From Pterobdella sp. o SKG-2022 (taxonomy: Eukaryota; Annelida; Clitellata; Hirudinida; Piscicolidae), in contig OZ038327.1 in NCBI GenBank assembly GCA_964035795.1, positions 7,191,725 through 7,255,724 on the forward strand: a stretch of 64,000 nt of DNA, read 5' to 3'. This document shows, piece by piece, positions 48,983 through 62,815 of this stretch. Position 1 is the first letter of the stretch, and every line of letters starts with the position of its first letter. The notes beneath the pieces are model-generated. The model did not search any database and was not told where the DNA came from. It worked only from the letters and a program-made list of their open reading frames with translations. Both the position numbers and the translations under genes were made by a program.

Positions 48983-51398
48983 TGCTTTCTTCCTTGCTTC
49001 TTTTCCTTCTTCTTTTCTTATCCTCTGTTTATCTGAGTGTGGGATTGTCTGATTTTTTTGTAAAGAGGGGGGATGGATAGATGATTGGCTGAGTGAATGG
49101 ATGGGTGGGTAGGTGGGAGGATTGGATGGGTGGGTAGGTGGGAGGATTGGATGGGCGAGTAGGTGGAAGGAATGGATGGGTGGGTAGGTGGGTAGAAGGA
49201 ATGGATGGGCGAGATGAAACTGATGGGATAGGTAGGTGAGATAAGGTGTCTTGAAGTTGTTTTCATACAAATGTTACAGCGGAGATGTTTATTTTGTACA
49301 CTAGGATCACATTGAGTTTTATGGGGCATTTTGTGCTGTGTGTAATAATTTTCATGATGATGATGATGATGTTCATAATATTTTTTTGATTATAGGAATA
49401 ATAATTACCTGATAGGCCTGAATACTCTTCATAACGCCATTAGTGGTTGCTATGGCAACGTCGTCGTGCCAACGTTTTGTTATGGCGTTGTTATGTTCAC
49501 TTTTAACCCTCTCTACGTCACAGGGTTCATCTGTTTCCATGGAGCAAGTTTACTTTGATTCAATCGGTAGTGACATTCTTTTCGTTCGTTTTGCCACTTA
49601 TTTTTATTGTCATTTATTATTATCATTTTTATGATATTTTTCTTATTATTCTTATGTTTCCATTACTTCACTTCCCAATTATATCAGCAGTTATTATTAT
49701 TATATTTCCATTACTTCACTTCCCAATTATATCAGCAGTTATTATTGTTATTAGTATCTACTGTTGTTATGTTTTTGTTATTATTATTGCGATAATGTTG
49801 TTTTTATTATTTTTATTTTTATTATTATAATTATTATTATTGCGAGGATGTTTCGCCATTGATGTTATAGCACTTATAGTAGCAAAGTTGTGTGGGTGAG
49901 TAGCTTTGTTGTTGCTTTCAACAGCAGTGTCGCCTGCTCCAAACCTTGCTTCATCTTGCCCGCTATCGTTACGTTATCATCATCTATGATCACTCTTCAT
50001 TACGTCATCATCATTTTCTTCGATATTACTCGTTACTCTCAATTCATTCCTCCAACATTCACCCATCCATCCATTCGTCATCACCCACCCATCCATCCAT
50101 CCTTCAACATTCACCCATCCATCCATCCGTCATCATCATTCATACACCTTTCCGTCATTATTATCCACCCATCCGTCATCATCATCCACTCATCCGTCAT
50201 CATCATCCACCCATTTCTTAGTTAGCATCTTCTTTACAAGCTTCCACCTGTCATCAAACACTGATTATTTTTTCTTTTTCTCGCGTCGTGGCATGCTGTA
50301 GTCTCATTGTTTTAAATACATCAAACTTCGTAAGGTATGTCACCCTCACACCACTCCACCACATCACTCTGCTTCATTCAATTGTATTGCAGCAAGTTCA
50401 CAAAAGTTCATTTTAAGCTATGTACCTTAATGCAGCTTGTGTTGATGCACCATTAAAAGCAAGTCATCAAGGCCATTCTTTTTGACGCAGAACCTCAACA
50501 GTGCTGCGTGATGTCTCTTTAAGAACATGTCACCATCCCTTTATTTATCTTCCAGTTTTTATTGCACACTTCTGAGTTATTCAAATACTCAAAAAACTCC
50601 AATCATATCAAACTTAATATCGGCTTCTATGTTACTCGGCTTATGGAGGAGTGGAGGAGTGGCAAGATGAGTGCATGGATGGTGGCTAGGTGAGGTGGTA
50701 AGGACAGGCCGATATAACTTTTGATACTCATGTTTCTTGCTTCACAATACAAGCATTTTTATCATTATTCTTAACGAATAAAACAACTTTTTGCGTATAT
50801 TGCCTGTCTTTTTTCGCTCATCTGTTTCATTTATATCATACCTACACACACAATCCGCTTGATGTATTGAGTACTAGGTTAAATTTTGTCTTCATGGTCA
50901 ATCCGCTTAGGGAAGAATTTTAAGATTACCATTATTATTTTTATGATTAGTCATTTTTCAGTTGATGATAAGTTTATTATTTTGGTTGTTGTGTTGATCT
51001 TAGAATAAATTGCCAAGTTGAAGTTTCAAATGCACAGAATCTTTATTACTGCCAACACTGACTCTATTCCAGTCTCTCTACTGACCACGTGACATGTCTG
51101 TGTTCCAGGGCACTTTGTTGAGGGGTGGAGGCTCAAGAAATGAGAAATTATACATTTTTGACTTTGAAAGGGATAGACCCCACAAGAACCTCTGTCTTGC
51201 ATCATTAGAAATGGAGAGAGCCAACCAATGGGGATGTCTCGATGATGTTTCAAGTTATGAGCAGAACATGGGGTCTAGAGAATCTGTGCATTTTATGAAG
51301 TGCAGTATAAGTGGTGTTCCAGGTAGCTTCGTGAAAAAAAATTTGAGAATGGTGGTAATGAGTTACCAAAAAATAAAGAAGCCTGCATATGGTCCACA
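48983..51398. other. MCT 3' flank and spacer, second copy
   Basis: Same content as 20160-22575: G-rich array at 49073-49218, 45-base repeat at 49657-49748, CATC-rich tract near 50058-50223. Confidence 0.5.
49446..49459. promoter_or_regulatory. X-box-like palindrome, second copy
   Basis: GTTGCTATGGCAAC, as at 20623-20636. Confidence 0.35.
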
Positions 51399-51839
51399 TA
51401 CCTTTACAACAGTGAAACATGGACCATGACAGAAAGGCTAAACAAAATTGTAGACAGCACCCAGAGAAGACTAAGAGTTGCGGCAAACATAAGATGGTCA
51501 GAAAAAACATCAAATGAAGATCTATACACTTTACTCCAATACGAGAATTGGAGCACCACAATAAAACGGAAAAGACTAAACTTTGTGGGTTACATGCTCA
51601 GACAAAAACCTGACACGCCGGTTAGGAAAAGCCTGGCAGAAGCACCGAGAGCTGTCAGAAAATCTGGAGGTGTACCAAGAAAAACCTGGTACTCTCTCAT
51701 CAAAAAAAATTGTAAAAGACTAAAAATAAAGATCGAAGATGAAAGTACCTGGGGCACAGTTTTAGACCGCAGCCAATGGAAACGAAGAGTCAGTCAACCC
51801 ACGTCAACTTTACGGAAAGCTCTTAAAATAGAAGGTTGA
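51399..51839 (+). pseudogene. LINE C-terminal fragment, second copy
   Basis: Same as 22576-23016. Confidence 0.8.
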
Positions 51840-52706
51840 GGAAAGAGGGTTCTAAAAGATGAGCATATGAGAGGGTTAAAAATGGAAAATGATTGAGTGA
51901 GGACAAAAAAAGATTCTGAGAACAGTGCTATCAAGGGGTTTATTAAGTTCAAAAGGAGAGTTGAAGGTGAATATTTCATGGAAAAAATCCAAAAATAGAT
52001 CAATAGTTAAAAACCCAGTGAAAAGGGAAGTGGAAGAATTTGGGTATGTGAAAGAGGAAGCAAGCTGCACTTCAGAGATTCTTTAAGGGGCGGGAGAGCA
52101 GAGTTTTAGAAGGAAAAGCTAAAAATGGAAGTTTTGAAATAGTTGGACAAAAACTAATTAAACTCAGATATCTGTAAAAAAATTATGAACAGAGAAATAG
52201 AAATGATAATTTAAATTTTATGATAGATTAATAAATGAGTCAAGAGAGAGATCTGGCAAAGAAAAAGTTGGAGAGGGCAAGGTCGACTCAAATCTTTGCG
52301 TATATTTTATCTTGTCACAACTTGATACATGAGAGTAGGATTCAGAAGATATGTGTGGTGAGGCATCATGAGACCTGCGTTTTGACAATTTTTACGGTTA
52401 AAGTCAGCAATTTGCAGTTTGAAAAAATGTTCACAACGTTTGATGATATTAATTTCAAAAATTTAATTTTACTCTAAACACTGTTTGTGTAGACTCCTAG
52501 TTTTGAAACACTCAGTAAAAAAGTATAAAATGGAGAAGAATTGAGATTAGAAGGCAGAGTTTCAGAGAAAAAGTCAACAGATTTAGCTCAAGAATGTGAG
52601 GCATAATGGAGAGCGGATAGAGGATCGCAGCACTTTTAAGAGGTATTTTGAAATTTTAAAGATAAGAAGGGTTAAGGTAAAAGCTTTTGGACGTTAAAGT
52701 ACTTGG

Positions 52707-52881
52707 TAATGTAATGCGGTATTTATAAAGCGCTTTTCCTTATAGATCAAAGCGCTTGCTACAAATTTAATGCAGCGAAAACACACTGGAATAGGTGCTA
52801 ATTGTCGGCCCACGCGGGATCGAACCCGGTAACTTTAGATAATTAATCTAATAATCAACCTTTGAGCTATAGCAGCCGACC
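52707..52881 (-). repeat. Full-length SINE, second copy
   Basis: Same as 23884-24058 except for one substitution at 52792 (C to T). Confidence 0.85.
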
Positions 52882-53581
52882 TCTAAAAATGGCGGATTAA
52901 CACCATAAGTTAGAGGGGTGATTCATATGGAGAAGGGTGAGTCAAATGGAGGTGAACCATCAAAATGGTGAGTCAAACAAAGGAAAAGTGAGAGATGATT
53001 TTTGAGAAAACTTTCGATCGTGGTGCATGCCATACCAATTGAGTTTCTTTTTTGAATATTAAGTTACAGACAAAAAAAAATTGGGTTGGTAACGTATTAA
53101 ACTAAACATGAATTTGATATCAAGTGCTGGCTGGTGAGAAGAGAATGTGGATAAGTTTGTGCTTAACACAGCACATTAACAACCACCTTCTCTCATGAAG
53201 ATTAGATTGACAAAATTATAGAAACTGTCGTTTGAAGGCAGTTTGAAATTTAAATGTTGTTTGGAATCATCGTTATCTTTTTTTAAAATCACCAGTACAA
53301 CTCAACATGCTGTTGCCTATGAAGTTCACGTGTTTTTAAATTTATTCTAAATTTTATCACTTTGTAATGAACCATATTGAATTTTTATGAAACAGTTTTT
53401 GAAATAAACAAAATTAAATAATTTTTAAAAAGATTGAGAAGTAGTTTTTTAAATTCTTGCTTTGATTGCAGCAAATCTCGGTTTAGTAGCACCATCTTAA
53501 ACCTAGTTAAATCTTTTGAATTTCGAAACTAAAGGGCACAAGAAATGCCATGAAATTATTCTTTGAAATTTATAAGAAATA

Positions 53582-55982
53582 ATGTCTTCTATTTTATTTA
53601 CATCAAGCTTCACTTTATATGATTTTCCATCTTCTTCTCACAAACCCAGTTCTTTCAACCTTTTAGATTTATGTTGTGAGCATATAGTGCAATCACAAAC
53701 AGAAACAGAACTTGCTCTAGCCATAGTACCTAATTTTTTGAAAGATTCTCTTTTGAAGGCCGCTTTAAAAGGCAATCGTGACAAATGCGTTGAAGAGATT
53801 TTGAAACAATGGCCTTACGAAAGTTTGCTCTTGAACAGAATAGTTCCACCAGTTTTTAGCACATTCAAGCCGCTGTACAACCGTTTGGAGCTGGCCGAGA
53901 GCACCCGAAAAGCTATAAAGTACACCACCTGTTTGGTGCACACCTTCATGGAGCTGTTGAAGAAAAGGGTTCCCATTAAACTTAGCTTCCTTGACCTATC
54001 TCACTACCCATCAGGTTTCTTAGGTGTTTGTTTGAAGTTAACCTTGTTCGTATAACTTATTGAAATGTTGCAGTTGAAGTGATAATCAACTACATTGTTG
54101 CACACATTCTTCTCATATACAACGAAAAGAGCCAGAGAGAAATCATTTCCTTCTACAACAAAATTGCTGAAAAACTCCCCGACACACAACGCAAGTTTTA
54201 TGCAGTTGATCCTCTTGTTTCCGAGAGTGAATGTGAGTCAGCATTTCAAATCAACCCCTTTTCACCACTAGCTCAACCAACCATAAACACATCAAACCAC
54301 TTTCAACCAGCCGTGATATGTCTGGATGTCTGCATCGAGACTTCCGACACTCACATGGAGATATGTAGAGCACTTTCTGTCTCTTCCAAGCCCAAGGTGC
54401 TTCACCATTCAATACGTCTGCATCGTCACCACTATTAAATTTTTTTCACCATAGTTCCACATCACCATTCATTACTATATATAATCTTACATACACTCAA
54501 TCTTCTCACATACATTGATAATCATAACTAGCACCCCATGAACCTCACCAGGCCCTTCTGAAGATGGCAGTGTCACACTTGGATATGTGTGGACTCGGAG
54601 TCGCTAAGATCATAGTGCTCTTAGAGCTTATAGACCCCAAGGTGTCTTGTGTGTATGTCTTGTTGTATTTGTGGTTTATTGTGTCGTGTATATCTGTTAT
54701 TGTATTTGTAGTTTCTTGTATGTGTTATATTGGTCATTTTGTTATGTGCAGCACTTTTCTGTTTCCAGCAGAAAAGATTTGGGACAAAAACTTCATCACA
54801 AGGATTCAAAAACATGTAAAATTTTCAACAGGCAGAACCCCATCATAATACATTAGTCTTGATAACAGTCTTTGAGAGTTTAATCTCATTACACGCTCTT
54901 TAATTCATTGAAGTCATTGTAAGAAATCTGTGTTAACGACTGTCATTGAAGAACCAGAAGAGATTGTCACCCATCAATATTATGGAGGAGTACCTCAAAT
55001 GCTACCATCACCTCCCTTCCTCAATATTACAAGGGTGTATTTTAAATTACACCACCATCATCCCACAGTACTTCAAAGGAGCCAACCTACAGTACAACAA
55101 CATCACCAATGACAGTCTCAAGGTTATGACTCCTTCCCTCTCTCGCCTTCACAATATCACCTCTCTTGACCTCTCCTTCAACAGACTCTCTGCCACCACC
55201 AACAAACAGGTTAGAGCTCTGGTATTTCAAATGTTTTCACCATGTATGAGACCAAATTGGCATTTGTTGTTTTTTAAAATGTGAGATGTGTTGCAGGTGG
55301 AAGACATTTGTAGCATCATCAGCAACTTCAAGCACCTTCAGAGATTGAACCTGGGGAACACTCGCCTCACCAACCACCTTCATCACATCCTCGACCACCT
55401 CACACAACCTCTCCATATGTTACGACTAGCAAACTGCCATCTCACCACTTCTGACCTCACAAAACTTCTCATTTCACCATTAGCTCAAAACCTCTCTGAA
55501 CTTGATCTTAGTCAGAACGACCTCTCACCTTGTCACGACACCATCCAGCACTACATAGTGTGTTTGTGTGACACCCTCACAGTGTTGGAGTTGGAAGGGG
55601 TGAATCTGAGTGCCAGTCAGATGTCATCATTGTTCCAGAAGATGTTGGCATGTGATCATTTGAGGTACCTGAATGTGATGCAGAACACATGTCTCACTCG
55701 TCATCTTATCATGGAGTCCTTCGTGTACTTCTTTGTCACTCCTTTGCTCGAGGTTCACTTTTATAACATAAAAATGTGCTCAAATTGGTAGCATCACAAC
55801 AGAGGTTGTTAATATTGATGTTGTTACAGGCTGTAAAGATAACCTACCCTGTGGACATAGTTGAGGAAGAAGAGTCGTTGGTGCAGAGACGTAAGGAGTT
55901 TGTGAGGGAGATAGATGAGATCATTACTTGCCTGTGTGTGCAACATAAAAGGAACATCTTCAAGATAAACTTTGAAGTGTGA
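53582..55982 (+). CDS. LRRC14/PRAME-family leucine-rich repeat protein, second copy
   Basis: Exons 53582-54014, 54074-54396, 54552-54641, 55069-55209, 55297-55752 and 55830-55982, intact, 531 residues. The only coding difference I found from the first copy is at 53633, where a TCT codon gives Ser instead of Pro in a Ser/Pro-rich N-terminal stretch. All splice sites match. Since nothing distinguishes the two genes functionally, they are best treated as two alleles or two very recent duplicates. The alternative exon 4 acceptor (start 55093) is also present. Confidence 0.8.
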
Positions 55983-56077
55983 TGGCGTTTTTACAGAATG
56001 CGTTTCGATCTACAATGCAGATCAAATATTTTGAAAAACTTCTTTCGTTTATTTTGCTTGTAAATTTGCAATTTGAA

Positions 56078-56083
56078 AATAAA
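56078..56083 (+). terminator. Polyadenylation signal AATAAA, second copy
   Basis: Same position relative to the LRRC14-like stop codon as at 27255-27260. Confidence 0.6.
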
Positions 56084-56287
56084 AATTTTTCTCTAAATTA
56101 ATAACAAGAGATTGAAAACTGTGATTTTTTATGGGTGTCATTGTTTATACCATGAGAATATTTGAATGTAAGCACCATCGACTTCAAACTGTTCCTTGTG
56201 TGTGCTGAGAGACAATATCAATATGCCATATAACAATGTGGGAATGCCTGCAAAAAAAATTGTGAAACAATTCTTGAATTGAGGGAT

Positions 56288-59200
56288 TCAAGAAATCAAA
56301 CCTAGATTTATGCATTTTAAGAAATTGAAGAAAATATTTTCCACTTTGGTGTCAACATAGGCTGTTTTAACGCAGTGATACTTCAAAAATGGATGACACC
56401 CTGTTCTGAAGATGCAGAAGTTCTCGCCATTGACATCGAGATTGAATTTTGATTGACCGAACTGATCGTTTAAAACTTCTTTTTTCAAAATTGCAAAAGA
56501 TATAACACCAGAAGACTTTTTATTGAGCAAATAACTTTTTAAAACTCTAGAAGCTTTCGGTTTGAAAGATCGAGTTAGGAAAAAACCCATTTAGAGCAAG
56601 CATTGACATATAAATAGAAAAATAATCCGATAATTAAATTTTTTAAAGTCAAAAAAAGCTGTATTGGTGTGTTTGTGGTTATTTCTGTTTGAATACAAGT
56701 CAAGAAGTTCATAAATTATCCAATATTATCCAATAGAATACGTCAATTGATGAAAAAGAAACAAAACCAGACATTATTAAAAAGAAAGTAAAATATTAAA
56801 ATGTAATCAAAACCTTTTTAGAAATTTAAATTTTTTCATTTTCTGAAAATCTTTTGTTATTTTTTGCATCCCTAAAACATCTTTGACACACACGCCATCC
56901 AACTTCCCTTCCTTCTTTATAAGCAACCACAACAAGAAATTCTCTTTTTTGACAAAAAAATGATTTTTAAAAAAACCATTATCATATTTTAATGCACGAT
57001 AAACTGAGATTTTGAGCAATCCACAAAAACTGTGTCAAGGTTTAAGGATTCTTTTCGACCTGAAGACACATGAAATTCATTTAGACTTAACAGAAATTCA
57101 TATAATTTTCATTTATCCCTTATTGGGCTTGAAGTGTTGATTTTTATCCTAAACGGGCAACTGTTCTTTGACACTAGAAAGAAAGGAGACCAACATTTGA
57201 AATTCAAAGATGTCCTTCATCGTACAATGAAAAAATGGAAAAAACCCAGCTGATTGGGAGAATCTGACAAGCGATTGATCTCGATGGAAACGCTATCAAA
57301 CAGGGAGACATCCAAAAAAAAACCAAACAGCGGCTTCAAACAAGCATCTCAAAAAATTTCACAAAAAAAGTATAGCCGCACCAAACGTTTGGACCTGTTT
57401 TGAATGAAGTAGGATCTGCCTATCCGAACTATTCGGCCCATACAGCTCACTGGAAGAGCATTGAACTATATCCTAAAGTTACCGGTTTCAATCCCGTGTG
57501 GGCCGACAATTAGCACCTGTTCCACAGTGCGTTTTCACCACATTAAATTTGTAGCAAGCTTTTTGAACTTCAAGGAAAAGCACTTTATAAATACCAAATT
57601 ACAATAGGTAAGCAATTTCAGAAAACCTCGGAGGGTAACGTCATCATCCGTTCATGATGGATAAAAAAAAGATTTAAAATGGGAAAGTAAATTTGGAATA
57701 CACGTTAACCAGTCTATAGCTGGAATCATGACTGGCAAAGTCTGTTTGAGGATCGTCATCAGTGGCATTTCCCTGAGGAACAGTTTGAGGTATGGAGATG
57801 TACTTTGAGATCAAAAAGTTTGAATGTTGCACACTAAACCAGCTTGGAAAAATAGAAAACTGATGTAATTTGTAACTCAACACAATGGAATGAGACTGCA
57901 TAAGAGAGGTGGTGCAAGCAAGGGTGCTGAGAGAATCATGTGCTTTGTGCAGTTGGGAAGCTGTAATGAGGGATTGAAGGTAGTATAGGAAAGAAAGTTT
58001 GTTGGGGTGAAGTGACTTTGATAGATGCCCCACAGCAGTAATAATGATTTGGTTGGTCTGTTTCAATGTTTTTTTCACAAAAACAGAAACCACTCTTCAT
58101 TACAACATCGATACCAGGCCAGCACTCTGCGGGTTTGCAACTGTTGAGAGCGTCCTTGCCGTCTGATGGAGAATGTTGACTGCAAATTTTCAAAAACCAC
58201 TACTGCTTCTCTAAAGAGAGGAATCACTCGTTGGAACAATTTGAATAATTGTTGGTTTCTAAAGCTGCCGATCATACGCCATCGCTTGAAACCAAAAAAT
58301 TTGAGAATCACAGGTCGAACTGGAAGTCTGTGTCGATGTTCTCCCACCAAGGTTCATTGCTCTTCGAAGTTAGTTGCCATAGAGATTCTATATATTAATC
58401 CTGCTGATGTAGCCACATTTAGCCATAAAATTTTCACAAAACCATCAAAATACAAAAAATATTTTTACGTGGTTGTTGCAGTTGCTCATGGTGGGTCTTT
58501 GATGCATGCTTGCAGGAAGCAACATATCCAACCTTTGCATACCAGAACTCATTTTTGAAGACTTTTGCACCAAGTCTTCGGAAGGTGGTATTTGACGAAG
58601 ATGAGAGGTCGTAAATTACAAACGACTACTCACTGCAGATGTTCAAATTGGACTCTGCTTTTTGAGCATTCAATTGTTGTTCTAGCATTGCTAAACTCAA
58701 AATCTTGTGGGTGATGCTTACTCTAGCCAATGTCGTCACGAGTCTTAACTGGCCTTTATTTGTGGAAAACAACTGACCCACTTTTGAACTCCACCTCAAG
58801 TTCAGTCTCTATTGATCATTCAAAAGAACGTTGTGCACAGCTTCTGACAGCCCTATTAGAGTGCAGAATAGATGCAGCTGCTCATCACGTGACCTTCTGC
58901 AATCATGACTCAGCTTTTTTCGCAGTCCAAACAGTGCACAGAAACTGCCAAAGTATGGTCTCACACCAGTGGCTTGAGGTTTAGAACCTTGGTGGGAATG
59001 GTCCTTTTCATTTCGGTGTTTGGGTTAAAATTGTGGCACGCAAAAGTCTTGGACTGAGGGCAAATGACTCAAAACTTGCTTCTATGCTGCTGTATTTCCT
59101 CCGATGCACCAGTTTTTTATTGCAGACGAAATTTGAGTGGTCATATTATATATGAATGGCAAAATATTGTCAATGGGTCCGTATAGCTGAGAGTTGAAGC

Positions 59201-61798
59201 ATTAGACTAATTATCTAAAGTTACCGGGTTCGATCCCGCATGGCCCGACAATTAGCATCTGTTTCACAGTGTGCTTTCACTACATTAAATTTGTAGCAAG
59301 CGCTTCGATCTATAAAAAAGCGCTTTATAGATACCGCATTACATTACATGGGACGCATGACCTCATCGCTTGGAGGTAAATAAATTTAAAGAAATATTGG
59401 CGCACAAATCCTATCAAAGCTTTCGTTACAATATTCAGTTTTCCAAGAGCAGAGTATTTAAATATTTTCTGTTCTTTGTTTTGGAATTTGAAAACATGGT
59501 TGACGTCATCTTTCGTGTTTGAAACACCAAAGTTTAATAACCACCAGAACTTTAAAAGATATGTGGACTCAAAGATGCCTTTTGATTCTGACGGAGATCT
59601 TTTTCTTACTCCAAAGTAACTTATCGTTCTTTCTGCAGTCAACAATTCTCAAGCACTTTGCTCAAAAATAATTCTTTTTGAAAATATCTGAATTCACTCT
59701 CGTAAATCAATTTTTTAAAAATTCCACTTTATTTTTGTTTCAAAAGTTTAAAAATTAATGCATAATTCATTCCAACCAGTCATAGCAGAGGAATGTCTGA
59801 CTAACAAGAATCTAGTGAAGCATTTCGTGTGTACTTCTGAGAAGACAATCCAATTCCTGGTTATAGATTCCTACCCTCTGGTCAAACCTTTTGATGATGC
59901 CATCCAATACTGCCAGCCATACTCTAGGTACCTCTTTGGTGTCCCTTGGCAAGTTTCGAAGAATTATTTGTATAATCACTATTTGAAAAACAAATTTAAA
60001 TGACTTTCACACATTTTTTCATCAAACTATTTTTTGAATTTGCATGCATGGCGGTTCAGAATATGATGTCAGAAGATTGAATATTAAGGAACTCTTTGTT
60101 TAGGGCCATCATCGTTACATGCTTAGTAGCTTGTCTCCCTCTAGTTCTCTCTTTCTTCCTTCACTAACATTATTCTTATCAGAATATTAAACGTTAATAT
60201 GTTGCAAAGGAGTATTTATGATGCAAACTTCCATTCCTTTGAAGATTCTTGCTGGCAATTCAATGGATCACCCTATAAACAGGTGCTAACATTTGGCCCT
60301 ACAAGGGTTCAAGCCCTTTGAAATTGGATAACCAGTCAAATGTTTCACCCACACGAGATTTCTACTATTTCAATATTCTCAGTCTTTGAATTGATGATTT
60401 TAAGTTTCAGAATCTTTAAATCGAAGTGTCGGATGTAGAAAAGGATCCTTATGAGAAGCATCAAGATAGAAAATAAACAAAAGTGGGTTTGGATGTTTGC
60501 AGAAACTTTTAAAAAAAATGAAAATTGGCGATGTACAAAAAACAGATAGAAAGCAGGTTTGAGACAAGAGATACTTGTCGAAGCTGAAGTCCCGATTTTG
60601 TGCATTCAAGCAATTCATGGTTTCGAAGATTGAGATGCTGGGAACATATTTCTTGGCCAAAAACTACCTGCAAATATTCAAAAATTTAAAAAAAAACTGA
60701 CTGAATGAACTTTTTTGCCAACGAGCAAGTTTGAACTCCGCAGAGGGGTGCCACAGTAATGAAGATCTGCATCACCACGCTCATCTGGTCTGCAAGACTT
60801 GTTCACTGCACAAATTCTAATTGGACACTGAGATGAGATCGAGGCTTTAAAAGAATTCTGTTGCAAATGTTCCAGAATGAAAAGCAGTGTAGTTTAGAAG
60901 AATATTCTAGCTTTTTATGAAGTAACCTTCTTCCTATTGTTTCCGTTCTTTCATCTTTCCATGTTTGCAAAAATTGCTAGCTAACATCCATGCAGTTAAC
61001 ATATGTCACTCCAACCACCCCGTCATACTTCTATGACATCTGTTCTGGTTTGTCTATGTCCATTTTGAAGTTTGATCAACATTGGAATGGTTGAAGGAAA
61101 TACTGAACTCAACCGTTGGAGAACTGGTCCTAATAGAAACAGTATCAAACTATTGAGCCAAACATTGTAAAAAGAGTGGCACAGAGCAGATATGAGCGGG
61201 CTTGATGGAGACTTTTATTCCTGAAAACAACTAACTTTATGAATCTTTATGGTAAATTATACATAATATCCCAAAATTACACATTGTATTATCCCAAAAT
61301 TACACATTGTATTATCCCAAAATTACACATTGTATTATCCAAAATTACACATTGTATTATCCCAAAATTACACATTGTATTATCCCAAAATTACACATTG
61401 TATTATCCCAAAAGTGCAAATTATGACCTCCTAATTCAACCAGCTTAGAATGCCTGAGGTTTGAATTGGACAAAGAATACTTCATTAACCGCATCAGTGT
61501 GAAAGTTAAAAGGGGGAAAAAGTAAGAGAACCATCATCGTCATCACCACCACCACCACCACCACCATCACCATCATCAGCATCATTATCATCATCAGCCT
61601 CATCATGATCACCATCATCATTATCCTCATCATCCTCAACCTCATCATCTTCCCAGCCAATGGAAGCCGTACCTCTTCGATAAAACCAATCACGAGCATC
61701 GATGGAGAAGTCAACGAAATGTCACAGTACCAGCCATCTATATTGAACTGCGTCTCGGAAACTTGAACTCCTACTTCTGCGGCCTCACACTCTGCCAT
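56288..61798 (-). CDS. Possible unrecognised multi-exon gene on the minus strand, second copy
   Basis: Counterpart of 27464-32974. Plausible start exon at 61798-61673 and an internal exon at 60667-60575. The last segment, 56590-56288, is open for 100 codons here (it includes [15 protein letters not shown] and [15 protein letters not shown]). In the first copy one T is missing from the run near 27660 and the frame stops soon after. Keeping the frame in one copy is weak support for coding. No family is recognised and the full exon chain is not established. Confidence 0.3.
57433..57607 (+). repeat. SINE, second copy
   Basis: Same as 28609-28783. Confidence 0.85.
59176..59348 (+). repeat. Full-length SINE, second copy
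   Basis: Same as 30352-30524 except for one substitution at 59258 (C to T) in the conserved TAGCACCTG body. Confidence 0.88.
60277..60334 (-). repeat. SINE head fragment, second copy
   Basis: Same as 31453-31510. Confidence 0.55.
61265..61414. repeat. 23-base tandem repeat, second copy
   Basis: Same units as 32441-32590. Confidence 0.92.
61534..61654. repeat. CAC/CAT trinucleotide tract, second copy
   Basis: Same as 32710-32830. Confidence 0.7.
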
Positions 61799-62168
61799 AT
61801 TTCAAAAAGTACTTCGTCGATTATTTTTATTCAATTAAGACTGTACGTTTATAATCTCTAGAGTGTTTATGATTGTAATTTCTTTATAAAAGCCTTATGT
61901 AGATAATATATCATGCAGAGGAGTACGAGACCGAACTGCTCAAATACCCAGAAAGTGAGTCACTTATTACTAAGAATCAACACAGTTTCATGTGTGGTCA
62001 ATTTGAATGACAACCTCTTTTGTTCCACCCGCATTACAACCTCTTCTAGCCACTTCTAGAGAGCTCCTCGCCTTCTCATCATTTCTTGCTCTTCGTTTAC
62101 ATCGACGTTTCGAAAATTATCAGAAAATCAAGCAATCAAATCTTTTTTATAGCCCGTTTTTCTTTACC

Positions 62169-62564
62169 AAGGGTTGGGCTTTTTGAAATCTCTGTCGAAG
62201 CCAGCCTTTCCATTTAGAGCTATTGAAGGGATCAGCTCAAGCCATGTCTAGCTTTCTTTTGTCATTCAACAAAAGTTCGTTCCAACTTTTTTTGGCCTTT
62301 CAGGTTTCTTGCAAAAATCTAACTCCAACTTTCGCATTTGAGAAATCCAACCAGTGCTAGGCTCCATATGTCCAAACCACCTCATTCTGATGGTACGAAG
62401 AACTACCTCAACATTCTGAATACCAAGTTAAGAAAAGAGTCAGAATGAACGTTATCCTTCGTTCTAACGTTGAACATCCAGCGAATCGTAGCCAGGTCGT
62501 TTCGTCTAAGGCGGTTCAATGTGGATACTGTTACAATCCATGTTTTAGCAGCATGCAACATAGC
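62169..62564 (-). pseudogene. LINE C-terminal fragment, second copy
   Basis: Same as 33345-33740. Confidence 0.65.
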
Positions 62565-62815
62565 TGGGTGATGAATGGGTCAAAAAGATAATGAGTTAAT
62601 TGAATGTGTGAGAAATAGTTTTCCCACTCAAATAGTCACTAAACTTGCTTATTATTGAAAGGGTCAAAACCCCCATATCAGATCTTGTTATTGTAAATGA
62701 TACTAATTTAATATGTTACAAATGCATCCCCTTTTGAAACAAGTGATCATGAAAACCCCTATTTCTGATGTATACCTAACAAAGAAACATTTGAAACTCG
62801 ATGACACGCCACGGT